A stretch of DNA of 17,713 bases from an uncultured Dialister sp. (GTDB lineage Bacteria > Bacillota > Negativicutes > Veillonellales > Dialisteraceae), in contig NZ_UQKJ01000031.1 of assembly GCF_900541605.1 (NCBI RefSeq), forward strand, positions 1-17,713, given 5' to 3'. The notes under the pieces were generated by a model. That model ran no database searches. It was not told where the DNA came from and worked only from the letters and a program-made list of their open reading frames with translations. This document shows positions 6,902 to 14,863 of the stretch, one piece after another. The position numbers and the translations under genes were made by a program. Positions within the stretch are counted from its first letter, which is position 1. Each line of letters opens with the position of its first letter.

Positions 6902-9217
6902 TTACTTCACCAGAGCATGGGCCAGCACATCATCCACATTCTTTACATATACAAAATGCAGTTTGTTCTTTACCGATTCCGGCAGTTCCTCCAGATCCCG
7001 TTTATTCTTTTCCGGCAGGAGAATCTGCTTGATGCCCAGGCGGTTGGCAGCCAGCACCTTTTCCTTGACACCGCCAATGGGAAGGACTTCTCCGGTCATA
7101 GCTGTATCGCCTCTGACCTTCCTTCCGGTATAGGCCGAAGCCATGGCCGTGGCCATAGTAACCCCGGCAGATGGTCCATCTTTGGGAACAGCGCCTTCGG
7201 GGAAATGAATATGGGTGTCCAGGGATTCATAGAAATCATCCTTAAGTCCCAGTTCCTTTGCCCGGTTCCGAATGCAGGTGTAGGCGGTTTCTGCTGATTC
7301 CTTCATCACATCTCCCAACTGGCCGGTCAGGATAAGATGCCCCTTGCCCTTAATGGTAACTGCTTCCGTATCCAGGACTTCGCCACCGGCCATGGTCCAG
7401 GCCAGACCGTTTACCCGACCTACGGCATCCGGATGTTCTTCCGCCATGGGCATGAATTTCACCGGTCCCAGATACTTTTCCAGTGTCTTTGCAGAAAGGG
7501 CCGGCAGGGACTCATCATCCATGACGATTTTCTTGCCAACCTTCCGGCACAGGGCACCGATGGTCCGTTCCAGTTCACGGACCCCCGCCTCCCGGGTATA
7601 TCCTTCGATAATCTTACGAATCATGAGATCCGTAAAATGGATGTCCCCCGGTTTCAACCCATTTCTCGCCCGTTGCAGGGGAATAAGGTACTGCTTGGCA
7701 ATTTTCAGTTTTTCCTCTTCCGTGTACCCCGTGAGCTCTATGAGTTCCATGCGGTCCAGAAGGGCCGGCGAAATGGTGGATACTGTATTTGCGGTGGCCA
7801 GGAAAAATACCTTTGAAAGGTCGAAGGGAATATCGATGTAGTTATCATGGAACGCCTTATTCTGTTTCGGATCCAGGGCTTCCAGCAGGGCAGACGCTGG
7901 ATCACCGCGGAAATCGGCTCCTACCTTATCGATTTCATCCAGGAGAATCAGTGGATTCTTTGTTCCCGCCTGTCCGATAGCTTCGATGAAACGGCCGGGC
8001 ATGGCCCCGATATAGGTACGGCGGTGACCCCGGATTTCCGCCTCATCATGGATTCCCCCCAGGGAAATTCTGGCAAATTTTCTGCCCATCGCATTGGCAA
8101 TGGACTGGGCAAGGGAAGTCTTGCCCACACCTGGAGGCCCTACAAAGCAGATAATAGGCGCTTTGGCATCCGGCGCCAGTACCCGGACCGCCAGGTATTC
8201 AAGGATCCGTTCCTTGATCTTTTCCAATCCATAATGGTCATGGTCCAGTACCTTCTTCGCCTGTTTCAGGTCCAGTTTATCATGGCTTTCCTTACTCCAG
8301 GGAAGGCTGAAGATCCAGTCCAGGTAATTCCGGGCCACTGCAGTCTCCGCCATCATGGGAGGCATGGCTGCCAGATGGTTGATTTCCTTCTCCAGTTTAT
8401 CCTTATATTCTTTTGGAATCGCCGTATTCTGGAGTTTTTTCCTGTATTCGTCCGCTTCTTTTTCCTGGCTCACCGTATCGCCAAGACGGTCATGAATACT
8501 TTTAATTTTCTGGCGCAGATAGTAGTCCTGCTGTTCCTTATCCATTTTAGCCCGGACATCCCCATTGATTTCCGCTTCCAACCGGCCAATCCGGATTTCC
8601 TGGTCCAGCAGCCGCTGTACCATCTGCAGACGGGTCATGATATCCGTCTCTTCCAGCAGGTCCTGTCGCCGTTTGGGTGTAATCAGTAGCTGGGCAGAGA
8701 TAAAATCTGCCGTCTTACCGGGATCCGTAATCAGTTTCAGCTGTTTCATCTGGTCATCAGGAAACCCCTGTTTGGTATTCCGGAGCCATTCAAAGAAGCT
8801 CTTGAGTATGGTCCGCCGGTAGGCTTCCGCCTTGATCTCATCGGCCACCGGTGTTTCTTTCAGGTCATCCACTTCTGCCGAAAACCCATGGTCCGTTGCA
8901 GTAATGGAAAAAATATTCACTCGGGATACTCCTTCCGCCAGGATACGGATAAGTCCTCCCGGAAGCTGGAGCATCTGGTTAATCTTAACTACAGTTCCTA
9001 CGCGATAGAGATCATCGACTTCCGGATTTCCGATAGCCGTATCTTTCTGCATGGCCGTCACAACATACTGGTCTCCTTTGCTTGCAAACCGCACGGCAGC
9101 AATAGAATCTTTACGGCCTATATCAAGATTTACCGTCATTCGAGGGTAAATCACTATATCCCTCAGCGCCACCAGCGGCAGTGTGAGGGTACTGTTCTTT
9201 TTCACAATTTCAGTCAT
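6902..9217 (-). CDS. lon: ATP-dependent protease Lon (with a 6-residue gap in the protease domain)
   Basis: This 771-residue cytoplasmic AAA+ serine protease degrades misfolded and regulatory proteins. The N-terminal substrate domain begins LPLVALRDIVIYP (14-26). Walker A is GPPGVGKT (360-367), Walker B LILLDEID (423-430), and the pore/arginine region is SLGGIHDEAEIRGH (385-398). The protease domain has the catalytic serine S683 in DGPSAG and lysine K720 in GGVKEK. Between them TGE (to 710) is followed at once by VLPIGG, whereas E. coli and B. subtilis Lon have a six-residue ITLRGx stretch there, so S-K spacing is 37 instead of 43. The ATG at 9217 has GGAGG eight bases upstream; an earlier ATG at 9232 overlaps that ribosome binding site and is unlikely. 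It heads a lon-engB-SLH unit, separated from clpX by a strong terminator. Confidence 0.93.
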   Translation of the reverse strand: MTEIVKKNSTLTLPLVALRDIVIYPRMTVNLDIGRKDSIAAVRFASKGDQYVVTAMQKDTAIGNPEVDDLYRVGTVVKINQMLQLPGGLIRILAEGVSRVNIFSITATDHGFSAEVDDLKETPVADEIKAEAYRRTILKSFFEWLRNTKQGFPDDQMKQLKLITDPGKTADFISAQLLITPKRRQDLLEETDIMTRLQMVQRLLDQEIRIGRLEAEINGDVRAKMDKEQQDYYLRQKIKSIHDRLGDTVSQEKEADEYRKKLQNTAIPKEYKDKLEKEINHLAAMPPMMAETAVARNYLDWIFSLPWSKESHDKLDLKQAKKVLDHDHYGLEKIKERILEYLAVRVLAPDAKAPIICFVGPPGVGKTSLAQSIANAMGRKFARISLGGIHDEAEIRGHRRTYIGAMPGRFIEAIGQAGTKNPLILLDEIDKVGADFRGDPASALLEALDPKQNKAFHDNYIDIPFDLSKVFFLATANTVSTISPALLDRMELIELTGYTEEEKLKIAKQYLIPLQRARNGLKPGDIHFTDLMIRKIIEGYTREAGVRELERTIGALCRKVGKKIVMDDESLPALSAKTLEKYLGPVKFMPMAEEHPDAVGRVNGLAWTMAGGEVLDTEAVTIKGKGHLILTGQLGDVMKESAETAYTCIRNRAKELGLKDDFYESLDTHIHFPEGAVPKDGPSAGVTMATAMASAYTGRKVRGDTAMTGEVLPIGGVKEKVLAANRLGIKQILLPEKNKRDLEELPESVKNKLHFVYVKNVDDVLAHALVK

Positions 9218-9256
9218 ATATGATTCCTCCATACCATATATTGTATCACATGGAAG

Positions 9257-9284
9257 AGTATAAATTTAATAGATTTTTTACAAA
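9257..9284 (-). promoter_or_regulatory. Possible lon promoter
   Basis: On the minus strand TTTGTA (9284-9279), a 16-base spacer and TATACT (9262-9257) precede lon by about 40 bases, after the clpX terminator. A second option is the extended -10 TGATACAAT (9248-9240), which would give a very short leader. No CIRCE or CtsR-like operator was seen. Confidence 0.35.
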
Positions 9285-9321
9285 GCATTACCAAAAGGAG
9301 CAGGAATCCGCTCTTTTCAAT

Positions 9322-9379
9322 GAAAGAAAAAGGAGCTGTAAAAAGATAAAAGCATCTTTTACAGTCCCTTTCTTTTTCA
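9322..9379 (-). terminator. Terminator of the tig-clpP-clpX operon
   Basis: This is a long imperfect inverted repeat. On the minus strand GGGACTGTAAAAGATG pairs with CTTTTTACAGCTCC, followed by TTTTTCTTT. The pairing extends outward through GAAAGAAAAAGG and CCCTTTCTTTTTC. It lies just after the clpX stop codon (9403) and may also work weakly in the other direction. Confidence 0.85.
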
Positions 9380-9402
9380 CTCTGCTATCCGCAGAAATGC
9401 TG

Positions 9403-10644
9403 TTATTCTTTCTTTCCGGACCGGGTCAGGATGGGGTCGGAATGGTGAAGCACCACATCTTCTGTAACGGTGCACTTCGTCACATCTTTCATGCTTGGGA
9501 TTTCATACATCACTTTCTGCATGATTTTCTCAATGATGGCACGAAGCCCTCTGGCGCCGGTATTCCGCTCAATGGCCTGTCTGGCAATGGCATGAATGGC
9601 CTTATCATCAAATTCCAGATCCACATGATCCATGGCCAGCAGTTTCTGATACTGCTTTACCAGTGCATTCTTCGGTTCTGTGAGGATTTTTACCAGTGCC
9701 TCTTCATTGAGCGGATGAAGAGGAACAATCACAGGAAGACGACCGATAAATTCAGGAATCAGCCCATACTTCAGCAGATCTTCAGGCTGCACCTGCTGCA
9801 GCAGTTCCTCCATATCTTTTTCGTCTTTCTTTTCGATATCAGCACCAAATCCCATGACACTCTTTGTGAGACGGCGGTCAATGACTTTATCAATGCCTGC
9901 AAAGGCGCCACCGCAGATAAAGAGGATATTGGTCGTATCAATCTGGATCATTTCCTGGTTCGGATGCTTCCGCCCACCCTGTGGCGGTACGCTGGCCACT
10001 GTGCCTTCAAGAATTTTCAGGAGGGCCTGCTGTACACCTTCGCCGGATACATCCCGTGTGATGGATGGATTTTCGGACTTTCTGGCAATCTTATCGATTT
10101 CATCGATATAGACAATGCCCCGTTCCGCCTTGTCAATATCATAGTCCGCTGCCTGGATAAGGCGAAGAAGAATGTTCTCCACATCTTCCCCTACATAGCC
10201 AGCCTCTGTCAGCGTAGTGGCATCAGAAATGGCAAAGGGAACATCCAGAAAACGGGCCAGGGTCTGGGCGAGAAGTGTCTTGCCACTGCCTGTAGGTCCA
10301 AGCATGATGATATTGGACTTCTGCAGTTCCACACCATCGTCTTCCCCTTCGTGTTCAATCCGTTTGTAATGGTTATACACGGCAACAGCCAGTGCCATCT
10401 TGGCATCATCCTGTTCGATGACATACTGGTCCATGTATTTTTTGATTTTTTCCGGTGTTGGCAGCTTGAATCTGGGGAGTGCCTTCTTCTTGTCTGCCTT
10501 CAGTTCCTCCCGGAGGATATTGGAGCATACCTCAATACATTCGTTGCAGATATAGACTCCCGGGCCGGCAATCAGTTTTTCCACTTCATCCCCGGAGCGG
10601 CCGCAGAAACTGCAGACCGGAGTTCCTTCCGTTTTTCTATCCAA
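9403..10644 (-). CDS. clpX: ATP-dependent Clp protease ATP-binding subunit ClpX
   Basis: This 413-residue AAA+ unfoldase recognises substrates and threads them into ClpP. The N-terminal zinc-binding domain shows C11 and C14 with C33 and C36. Walker A is GPTGSGKT (116-123), Walker B is VYIDEID in IVYIDEIDKIA, and the pore loop GAFAGI of the GYVG/RKH-type unfoldases follows in FICGGAFAGIDKV. SENPSITRDVSGEGVQQALL is the usual conserved stretch. The start is TTG, with AAAGGAGG six bases upstream; no better start is near. clpX follows clpP by 12 bases, so the two are co-transcribed, and the unit ends at the hairpin at 9322-9379. Confidence 0.96.
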   Translation of the reverse strand: MDRKTEGTPVCSFCGRSGDEVEKLIAGPGVYICNECIEVCSNILREELKADKKKALPRFKLPTPEKIKKYMDQYVIEQDDAKMALAVAVYNHYKRIEHEGEDDGVELQKSNIIMLGPTGSGKTLLAQTLARFLDVPFAISDATTLTEAGYVGEDVENILLRLIQAADYDIDKAERGIVYIDEIDKIARKSENPSITRDVSGEGVQQALLKILEGTVASVPPQGGRKHPNQEMIQIDTTNILFICGGAFAGIDKVIDRRLTKSVMGFGADIEKKDEKDMEELLQQVQPEDLLKYGLIPEFIGRLPVIVPLHPLNEEALVKILTEPKNALVKQYQKLLAMDHVDLEFDDKAIHAIARQAIERNTGARGLRAIIEKIMQKVMYEIPSMKDVTKCTVTEDVVLHHSDPILTRSGKKE

Positions 10645-10656
10645 TGGGAACCTCCT

Positions 10657-11262
10657 TTATTTGGCAGCTAACTTATGCAGATCATTGCGGGTCAGAATTT
10701 TATCGATAAGCCCGTAATTTTTTGCCATCTCCGCAGTCATGAAATTATCCCGTTCCGTATCCTTCTGGATAGTTTCCAGCGGCTGTCCGCTGTGTTTGGA
10801 CAGGATGCCATTCAATTCACTGCGGAGGCGGAGAATTTCTCGAGCATGAATTTCAATTTCCGTAGCCTGTCCCTGTACACCGCCCAGAGGCTGGTGAATC
10901 ATGATATTTGAATGGGGCAGCGCATACCGCTTGCCGGCAGCACCGGCCGTCAGGAGCACAGCTGCCATGCTGGCGCAGGATCCGATGCAGATGGTAGAAA
11001 CATCGGGGCGGATATACTGCATGGTGTCATAAATAGCGAGGCCTGCTGTAACAACACCACCAGGGCTGTTGATGTAAAGATGGATATCCTTGGAAGGGTC
11101 TTCGGCTTCCAGAAACAGGAGCTGGGCGATAATGACATTGGCCATGTGGTCTTCAATCTGTCCGTCCAGGAAAATAATGCGGTCCTTCAGGAGGCGGGAG
11201 TAAATGTCATAAGACCGTTCTCCCTGTGCTGTCTGTTCAACTACAATCGGTACATATGCCAT
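10657..11262 (-). CDS. clpP: ATP-dependent Clp protease proteolytic subunit ClpP
   Basis: This 201-residue serine protease forms the tetradecameric proteolytic chamber used by ClpX. The catalytic triad is complete and at the usual numbering: S98 in GSCASMA, H123 in NIMIHQP and D172 in ERDNFMTAEMA. The oxyanion segment INSPGGVVTAG (64-74) is present. Length is normal. The ATG has AAAGGGTG about eight bases upstream. It lies between tig (176 bases upstream) and clpX (12 bases downstream), the usual tig-clpP-clpX order. The tig-clpP gap contains stable hairpins that could make clpP expression partly independent of tig. Confidence 0.96.
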   Translation of the reverse strand: MAYVPIVVEQTAQGERSYDIYSRLLKDRIIFLDGQIEDHMANVIIAQLLFLEAEDPSKDIHLYINSPGGVVTAGLAIYDTMQYIRPDVSTICIGSCASMAAVLLTAGAAGKRYALPHSNIMIHQPLGGVQGQATEIEIHAREILRLRSELNGILSKHSGQPLETIQKDTERDNFMTAEMAKNYGLIDKILTRNDLHKLAAK

Positions 11263-11292
11263 ATGTGTAACACCCTTTCTTTACGGGTACAC

Positions 11293-11319
11293 TCTTTTCC
11301 CGCATGACAGCGGAAAAAG
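11293..11319. other. Hairpin in the tig-clpP gap, clpP-proximal
   Basis: CTTTTCCCGC pairs with GCGGAAAAAG across ATGACA. It lies about 30 bases upstream of the clpP start. It is not followed by a clear T-tract on the minus strand. It may be a leader structure for clpP or an RNA-processing site. Confidence 0.4.
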
Positions 11320-11347
11320 GGATAAATGGAAATACAGTATAGGGGCG

Positions 11348-11378
11348 AAAGAGACGCCGGTTGTCCCCGCGTCTCTTT
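11348..11378. terminator. Stable hairpin after tig (partial terminator or processing site)
   Basis: A perfect 10-bp stem, AAAGAGACGC (11348-11357) with GCGTCTCTTT (11369-11378), has an 11-base loop. On the minus strand the stem ends in CTCTTT and runs into CGCCCC, so there is only a minimal T-run. It may act as a weak terminator between tig and clpP. Confidence 0.45.
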
Positions 11379-11438
11379 TAACCACATCATCAGATGCCTG
11401 ATGCTGCATTCAAATGGATTATATGCCCGAAAAGCAGG

Positions 11439-12920
11439 TTATTTTGCTTCTGCTTTACGGATAGTCTCGATGATTTCAGCTTTCTTGGCTTTGGATTCCA
11501 GGGCAATACCTTTTTCTGCAGCATATGCCTTGAGGTCCTTCACTGTCATGGATTCATAATCATCGGATTTCGGAGCTTCTGCAGCCTTCGGAGCTTCTGC
11601 AGCAGCTTCCGTTTCCTTTTTGTCTGCTTCCGCTTTCTTGGCAGCGCCATAGATGAAAGCAGCAGCCTTCTTGCGGAGTACGGAGTTCACGAGCACGCCT
11701 ACGCGGTTTTCATCCCTGATGATTTTCATTACATCGTTGGGGTCAGCATTAAACTGGTGAGCCATGCTGTAGATTTCCATGGACAGGTCTTCGTTGGTGA
11801 CTTCCAGACCTTCCTTGTCGGCAATGGTTTCAAGAACCAGGCCCTGGCGAACCTGTTCTTCAGCAGTCTTTTCATAGTCCTTGCGGAAATCATCCATGGT
11901 CTTGCCGATGCTCTTCAGATAATCTTCCATAGTGGAATTTCTGGATTCCATGTTCAGCTTGATTTCATCTACGATTTCATCGATGCGCTGTTCAACCATT
12001 TCCTTAGGAATATCTACTTTGGCGTTAGCTATAGCCTGGTTGACAAGAGCTTCATGATAAGCTTCTTCTGCCTGCTGGATAGCGGAAAGCTGCATCTGCT
12101 GTTTAACAGCGGCCTTCAGGTCATCCATGGTTTCAAACTGGCTGATGGATTTTGCAAATGTATCATCAAGAGCCGGGAGCTGTTTACGTTTTACATCACT
12201 GATATGAACGGTGAATTCTGCTTCTTTACCTTTCAGGGCATCTACGAAGTAGTTTTCCGGGAATGTGACTTTCACAACCACATCATCGCCGGCTTTATGT
12301 CCTTCCAGCTGTTCTTCGAAGCCCGGGATAAAGCTCTGGGAACCGATTTCCAGCGGATAAGTCTTTCCTTCGCCGCCTTCAAAGGGTTTGCCGTCAACGG
12401 TTCCTTTAAAGTCGATGATAGCAAAGTCGCCTTTCTTCAGTTCTGCACCATCTTCTGCTTTTTCCAGTCTTGCATTCTGTTCAGCTGCTGCTTTGAGCTG
12501 GTCCAGAACCTGGTCATCGGTGATTTCCGGGTTTTCTCTCTTGGCTTCCAGACCTTTATATTCACCCAGTTCTACTTCCGGACGTTTTACAAAGGAAGCA
12601 GTGAAATCAGCGCCATCGGTTTCGGAGAACTTACCTTCCTTCACATCTGGTGTGGTTACAGGAATCAGCTTCTCCTGGGAAAGAGCCTGCTGCAGGGATT
12701 CATTGATCACAATGTCCTTGGCTTCCGCTTCTACAGCGGCCTTGCCGAAATGCATTTCCAGGATTTTACGATTTGCCTTGCCCTTACGGAAACCGGGAAT
12801 TCTTACCTGGTTCGCAATGCGGGATACAGCTCTCTTGAATCCCTTCTGTATAACTTCAGCCGGCAATTCAATACTCACAGAAACCTTGTGCTGATCCAGT
12901 GCCTCAACTTTTACGTTCAT
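11439..12920 (-). CDS. tig: Trigger factor with an extra C-terminal SAP/Rho-N-like domain
   Basis: This is the ribosome-bound chaperone and peptidyl-prolyl isomerase that meets nascent chains at the exit tunnel. The N-terminal domain carries the ribosome-docking signature GFRKGK (43-48). The FKBP-type isomerase domain spans about 163-245 (KKGDFAIIDFKGTVDGKPFEG, IPGFEEQLEGHKAGD). The helical chaperone domain covers about 250-425. At 493 residues it is 60-70 longer than E. coli (432) or B. subtilis (424) trigger factor. The extra part is an Ala/Glu/Lys/Pro linker (426-457) and then residues 458-491 (MTVKDLKAYAAEKGI, KAKKAEIIETI), which resemble the helix-extension-helix of SAP/Rho-N domains. 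The ATG has AAGGAGG about ten bases upstream. It is first in the tig-clpP-clpX operon. Confidence 0.95.
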   Translation of the reverse strand: MNVKVEALDQHKVSVSIELPAEVIQKGFKRAVSRIANQVRIPGFRKGKANRKILEMHFGKAAVEAEAKDIVINESLQQALSQEKLIPVTTPDVKEGKFSETDGADFTASFVKRPEVELGEYKGLEAKRENPEITDDQVLDQLKAAAEQNARLEKAEDGAELKKGDFAIIDFKGTVDGKPFEGGEGKTYPLEIGSQSFIPGFEEQLEGHKAGDDVVVKVTFPENYFVDALKGKEAEFTVHISDVKRKQLPALDDTFAKSISQFETMDDLKAAVKQQMQLSAIQQAEEAYHEALVNQAIANAKVDIPKEMVEQRIDEIVDEIKLNMESRNSTMEDYLKSIGKTMDDFRKDYEKTAEEQVRQGLVLETIADKEGLEVTNEDLSMEIYSMAHQFNADPNDVMKIIRDENRVGVLVNSVLRKKAAAFIYGAAKKAEADKKETEAAAEAPKAAEAPKSDDYESMTVKDLKAYAAEKGIALESKAKKAEIIETIRKAEAK

Positions 12921-12939
12921 AAAAAATATTCCTCCTTAA

Positions 12940-12953
12940 GTCGGCTAACCGAC
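12940..12953 (-). promoter_or_regulatory. Hairpin next to the tig ribosome binding site
   Basis: GTCGG (12940-12944) pairs with CCGAC (12949-12953) around a four-base loop. It sits immediately upstream of the tig ribosome binding site (CCTCC on the plus strand at 12931-12935). It could affect tig translation or mRNA stability. Confidence 0.3.
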
Positions 12954-13004
12954 AAATTGATACCTTTTTCAGGGTCCTACAGTGCACGATAAATCGCAAG
13001 TTAT

Positions 13005-13033
13005 ATTTTAGCATAAAGGGCCTTAAAAAACAA
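13005..13033 (-). promoter_or_regulatory. Promoter of the tig operon
   Basis: On the minus strand TTGTTT (13033-13028), a 17-base spacer and TAAAAT (13010-13005) form a sigma-A type promoter. TGC directly before TAAAAT gives an extended -10. It lies 85-115 bases upstream of the tig start, after the lysR gene has ended. Confidence 0.65.
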
Positions 13034-13088
13034 ATATTTCCATAACAATAATTATCAAACTGCCGATTGTGGAAAGGGTTGCCGGACT

Positions 13089-13967
13089 TTACAGCGATTT
13101 AGAGCTCAGAGTCCTATCTTCCATTTCGAGAGCCATTTGGAAGAGGAGACTTCCGCTCCGGGATTCCCCATTCCCCTTTCTACGGGCAAGGCACAGGGTG
13201 GATGAAAGCGCTTCTTCTTTCAGTACTCCCACAGAAAGACTGCTGCTTTCCTGAAACACCGATGCCGGCGCCAATGCCAGCCCCAGTCCTGCTTCCGCCC
13301 ACTCTCTGCATGTTCTCGCATCATCGGCCACGCAGTATACATTGGGCCGGAATTTTTCCTTCTCACATTCTCCCAGAATGATTTTTTCCCATCGCCTGTA
13401 CAGGATAAGGGGACTGTCCCCCAAATCATTCAGGAAATATTCCCCCTTCCATGGAGCAAGAGAACCGATACCCATGGGAGACCTGTCCAGCACCACCATT
13501 TCCAGCCCATAGGTGGAAAAAGGAGATCGGAGCAGGGAAATATCAATCTTTCCTTTTCTCAGTTTTTCCAGCAGCTCATAGCTGTTTCCTTCTATGACCT
13601 TGATCTGTATATGGGGGTATCGATTTTCATACTGCTTAAGAAGCTTATACAGTTTCCAATGACCTCCGGATGATACCAGTCCCAGGCGGAGCACCCCCTG
13701 GTGTCCCGTCTTTAATATACTGATTTCTTCCCTGGCCGCCATCTCCAGATCCAGCATTTCCAGGGCATACCGGTAGAGGCGGCTGCCGGCCTCGGTAGGC
13801 GTCACCTGGCGGGCCCCTCTTTTAAAGAGGGACGTGCCCAGTTCCTTTTCCAGAAGATGCATCTGACTGGAAAGGGGCGGTTGGGATATGTGAAGTTTTC
13901 TGGCTGCCCCGGTAATGGTACCTTCCTCAATAATGGTCTTAAAATATTTCAGCTGCCTCAAGTCCAT
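13089..13967 (-). CDS. LysR-family transcriptional regulator
   Basis: This 292-residue protein has the LysR layout. The N-terminal winged helix-turn-helix (residues 1-60) reads LRQLKYFKTIIEEGTITGAA, then KLHISQPPLSSQMHLLEKELG and LFKRGARQVTPTEAG. A linker helix and a periplasmic-binding-fold effector domain follow from about 90 (GVLRLGLVSSGG). Length is typical. The ATG is preceded by GGAGA on the minus strand. It is divergent from the chromate-transporter-family pair that starts at 14312, the usual arrangement for a LysR protein and its target, but the 344-base gap also contains repeat DNA. The effector cannot be told from sequence. Confidence 0.9.
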   Translation of the reverse strand: MDLRQLKYFKTIIEEGTITGAARKLHISQPPLSSQMHLLEKELGTSLFKRGARQVTPTEAGSRLYRYALEMLDLEMAAREEISILKTGHQGVLRLGLVSSGGHWKLYKLLKQYENRYPHIQIKVIEGNSYELLEKLRKGKIDISLLRSPFSTYGLEMVVLDRSPMGIGSLAPWKGEYFLNDLGDSPLILYRRWEKIILGECEKEKFRPNVYCVADDARTCREWAEAGLGLALAPASVFQESSSLSVGVLKEEALSSTLCLARRKGNGESRSGSLLFQMALEMEDRTLSSKSL

Positions 13968-14311
13968 TCATATCTTCTCCATATGCTTTTTTAGGAAATA
14001 AATATTTTTAATATGGCTATTCACCTGCTATGATACATGTATTCATTAAAGAGTGCAATATTTGATTGTAAAACAGCCTTTAAGGATAACACTATTGGAC
14101 TTTGTGTATGTTTTTTATGGCAGCGGCGATGAATCACTGCCAATTGCGGTTTATCGAGCTATTGGGCACCGCTGAGGGATAGAGTCATTCGTGCGGGGCT
14201 TCTAGCTGCTAGCCTCTAGCTTCCAGGAAAGCCCGACAGCGCCGAACACGCCAGCTCGACAAACTGAAATAGTCCGAATTCCTGTCAAGCCATTTTCCGG
14301 AGGTAAGAACG
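13968..14311. other. 344-base intergenic region between lysR and the chrA-like pair
   Basis: I see no gene here. Next to lysR it is AT-rich, with ATATTTTTAATAT (14002-14014, an inverted repeat) and the 10-base palindrome ATACATGTAT (14033-14042). Both are candidate LysR binding sites or promoter parts, though no T-N11-A site stands out. From about 14180 it contains dispersed repeat copy B. The ribosome binding site GGAGG of the first transporter gene ends the region (14297-14301). Confidence 0.45.
14180..14271. repeat. Intergenic dispersed repeat, copy B
   Basis: Positions 14180-14232 match the reverse complement of 54-106 (43 of 53), with the heptamers TTCTAGC, TGCTAGC and CTCTAGC in a row. 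Positions 14251-14271 match 136-156 exactly and in the same orientation. The two parts thus have opposite relative orientation in the two copies. Each copy ends 40-70 bases before a plus-strand start codon. Confidence 0.6.
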
Positions 14312-14863
14312 ATGAAAATATTAATCCAGCTATTTCTTATTTTTGCAAAGATGGGAGCCGTTACCTTTGGCGGCGGCTATGCCATGCTGCCTATCCTCCA
14401 GCGGGAAGTGGTAGACAACCATCACTGGGCCACGGATGAAGAACTCATGGACTATTACGCCCTAGGTCAGGTAACACCCGGCATGATTGCCGTCAATGTG
14501 GCAACTTTTATAGGCCTCAAATTAAAAGGATTCTGGGGCGGTCTCTTCGCTACCATCGGTGTCATTACCCCTTCCATGATCATCATCACCGTGATTGCCA
14601 TGTTCTTCACCCAGTTTGAAGAAAATCCCTATGTGGCCCATGCATTCACCGGCATCCGTGCCTGCGTATGCATTCTGATTCTCGATGCAGTCATTAAATT
14701 AGGGAAAAAATCAGTACGGGATAAGAGAACCCTCGCTATATTCCTGCTCATACTGGCCGTTGCCCTCTTTGCCCCGGTTTCTCCGGTGTTCTCCGTAGTA
14801 CTTGCCGGCGTAGTGGGTTTCTTCCTGAAACCTTCCGATAAGAAAGAAGGTGCTGCCAAATGA
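14312..14863 (+). CDS. Chromate transporter family (CHR) half-size protein, first of a pair
   Basis: This 183-residue membrane protein is a single CHR domain. Family motifs are clear: GAVTFGGGYAMLPILQREVV (15-34), the acidic ELMDYYALGQVTPGMIAVNVATF region, and GVITPS. About four to six hydrophobic segments follow. In many bacteria two short CHR proteins encoded side by side act together in place of one full-length ChrA. ChrA exports chromate, but many homologues have unknown substrates, so the substrate here is uncertain. The ATG has GGAGG eight bases upstream. Its stop codon overlaps the next start (ATGA), so the two are translationally coupled. Confidence 0.88.
   Translation: MKILIQLFLIFAKMGAVTFGGGYAMLPILQREVVDNHHWATDEELMDYYALGQVTPGMIAVNVATFIGLKLKGFWGGLFATIGVITPSMIIITVIAMFFTQFEENPYVAHAFTGIRACVCILILDAVIKLGKKSVRDKRTLAIFLLILAVALFAPVSPVFSVVLAGVVGFFLKPSDKKEGAAK

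Noticed and set aside
9217..9232. Lon start at the upstream ATG (9232)
   Set aside because: That ATG overlaps the GGAGG ribosome binding site of the ATG at 9217, and the extra residues (MEESY) are not family sequence.
9220..10671. A 483-codon plus-strand frame opposite clpX
   Set aside because: It is rich in Phe, His and Cys as expected for antisense of a coding gene, and it spans the clpX terminator.
11394..12992. A 532-codon plus-strand frame opposite tig
   Set aside because: It is Phe/Ser/Cys rich, with no domain and no ribosome binding site, and is antisense to a complete trigger factor gene.
14065..14160. Resemblance of the lysR-chr gap to the tnpB-tnpC spacer of the IS66 element
   Set aside because: ATTGTAAAACAGCC (14065-14078 and 17484-17497) and TTTATCGAGCT (14150-14160 and 17511-17521) are shared, but spacing differs greatly. 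A single 14-base match is near chance in a window of this size. It may be an old IS remnant, but I cannot support it.
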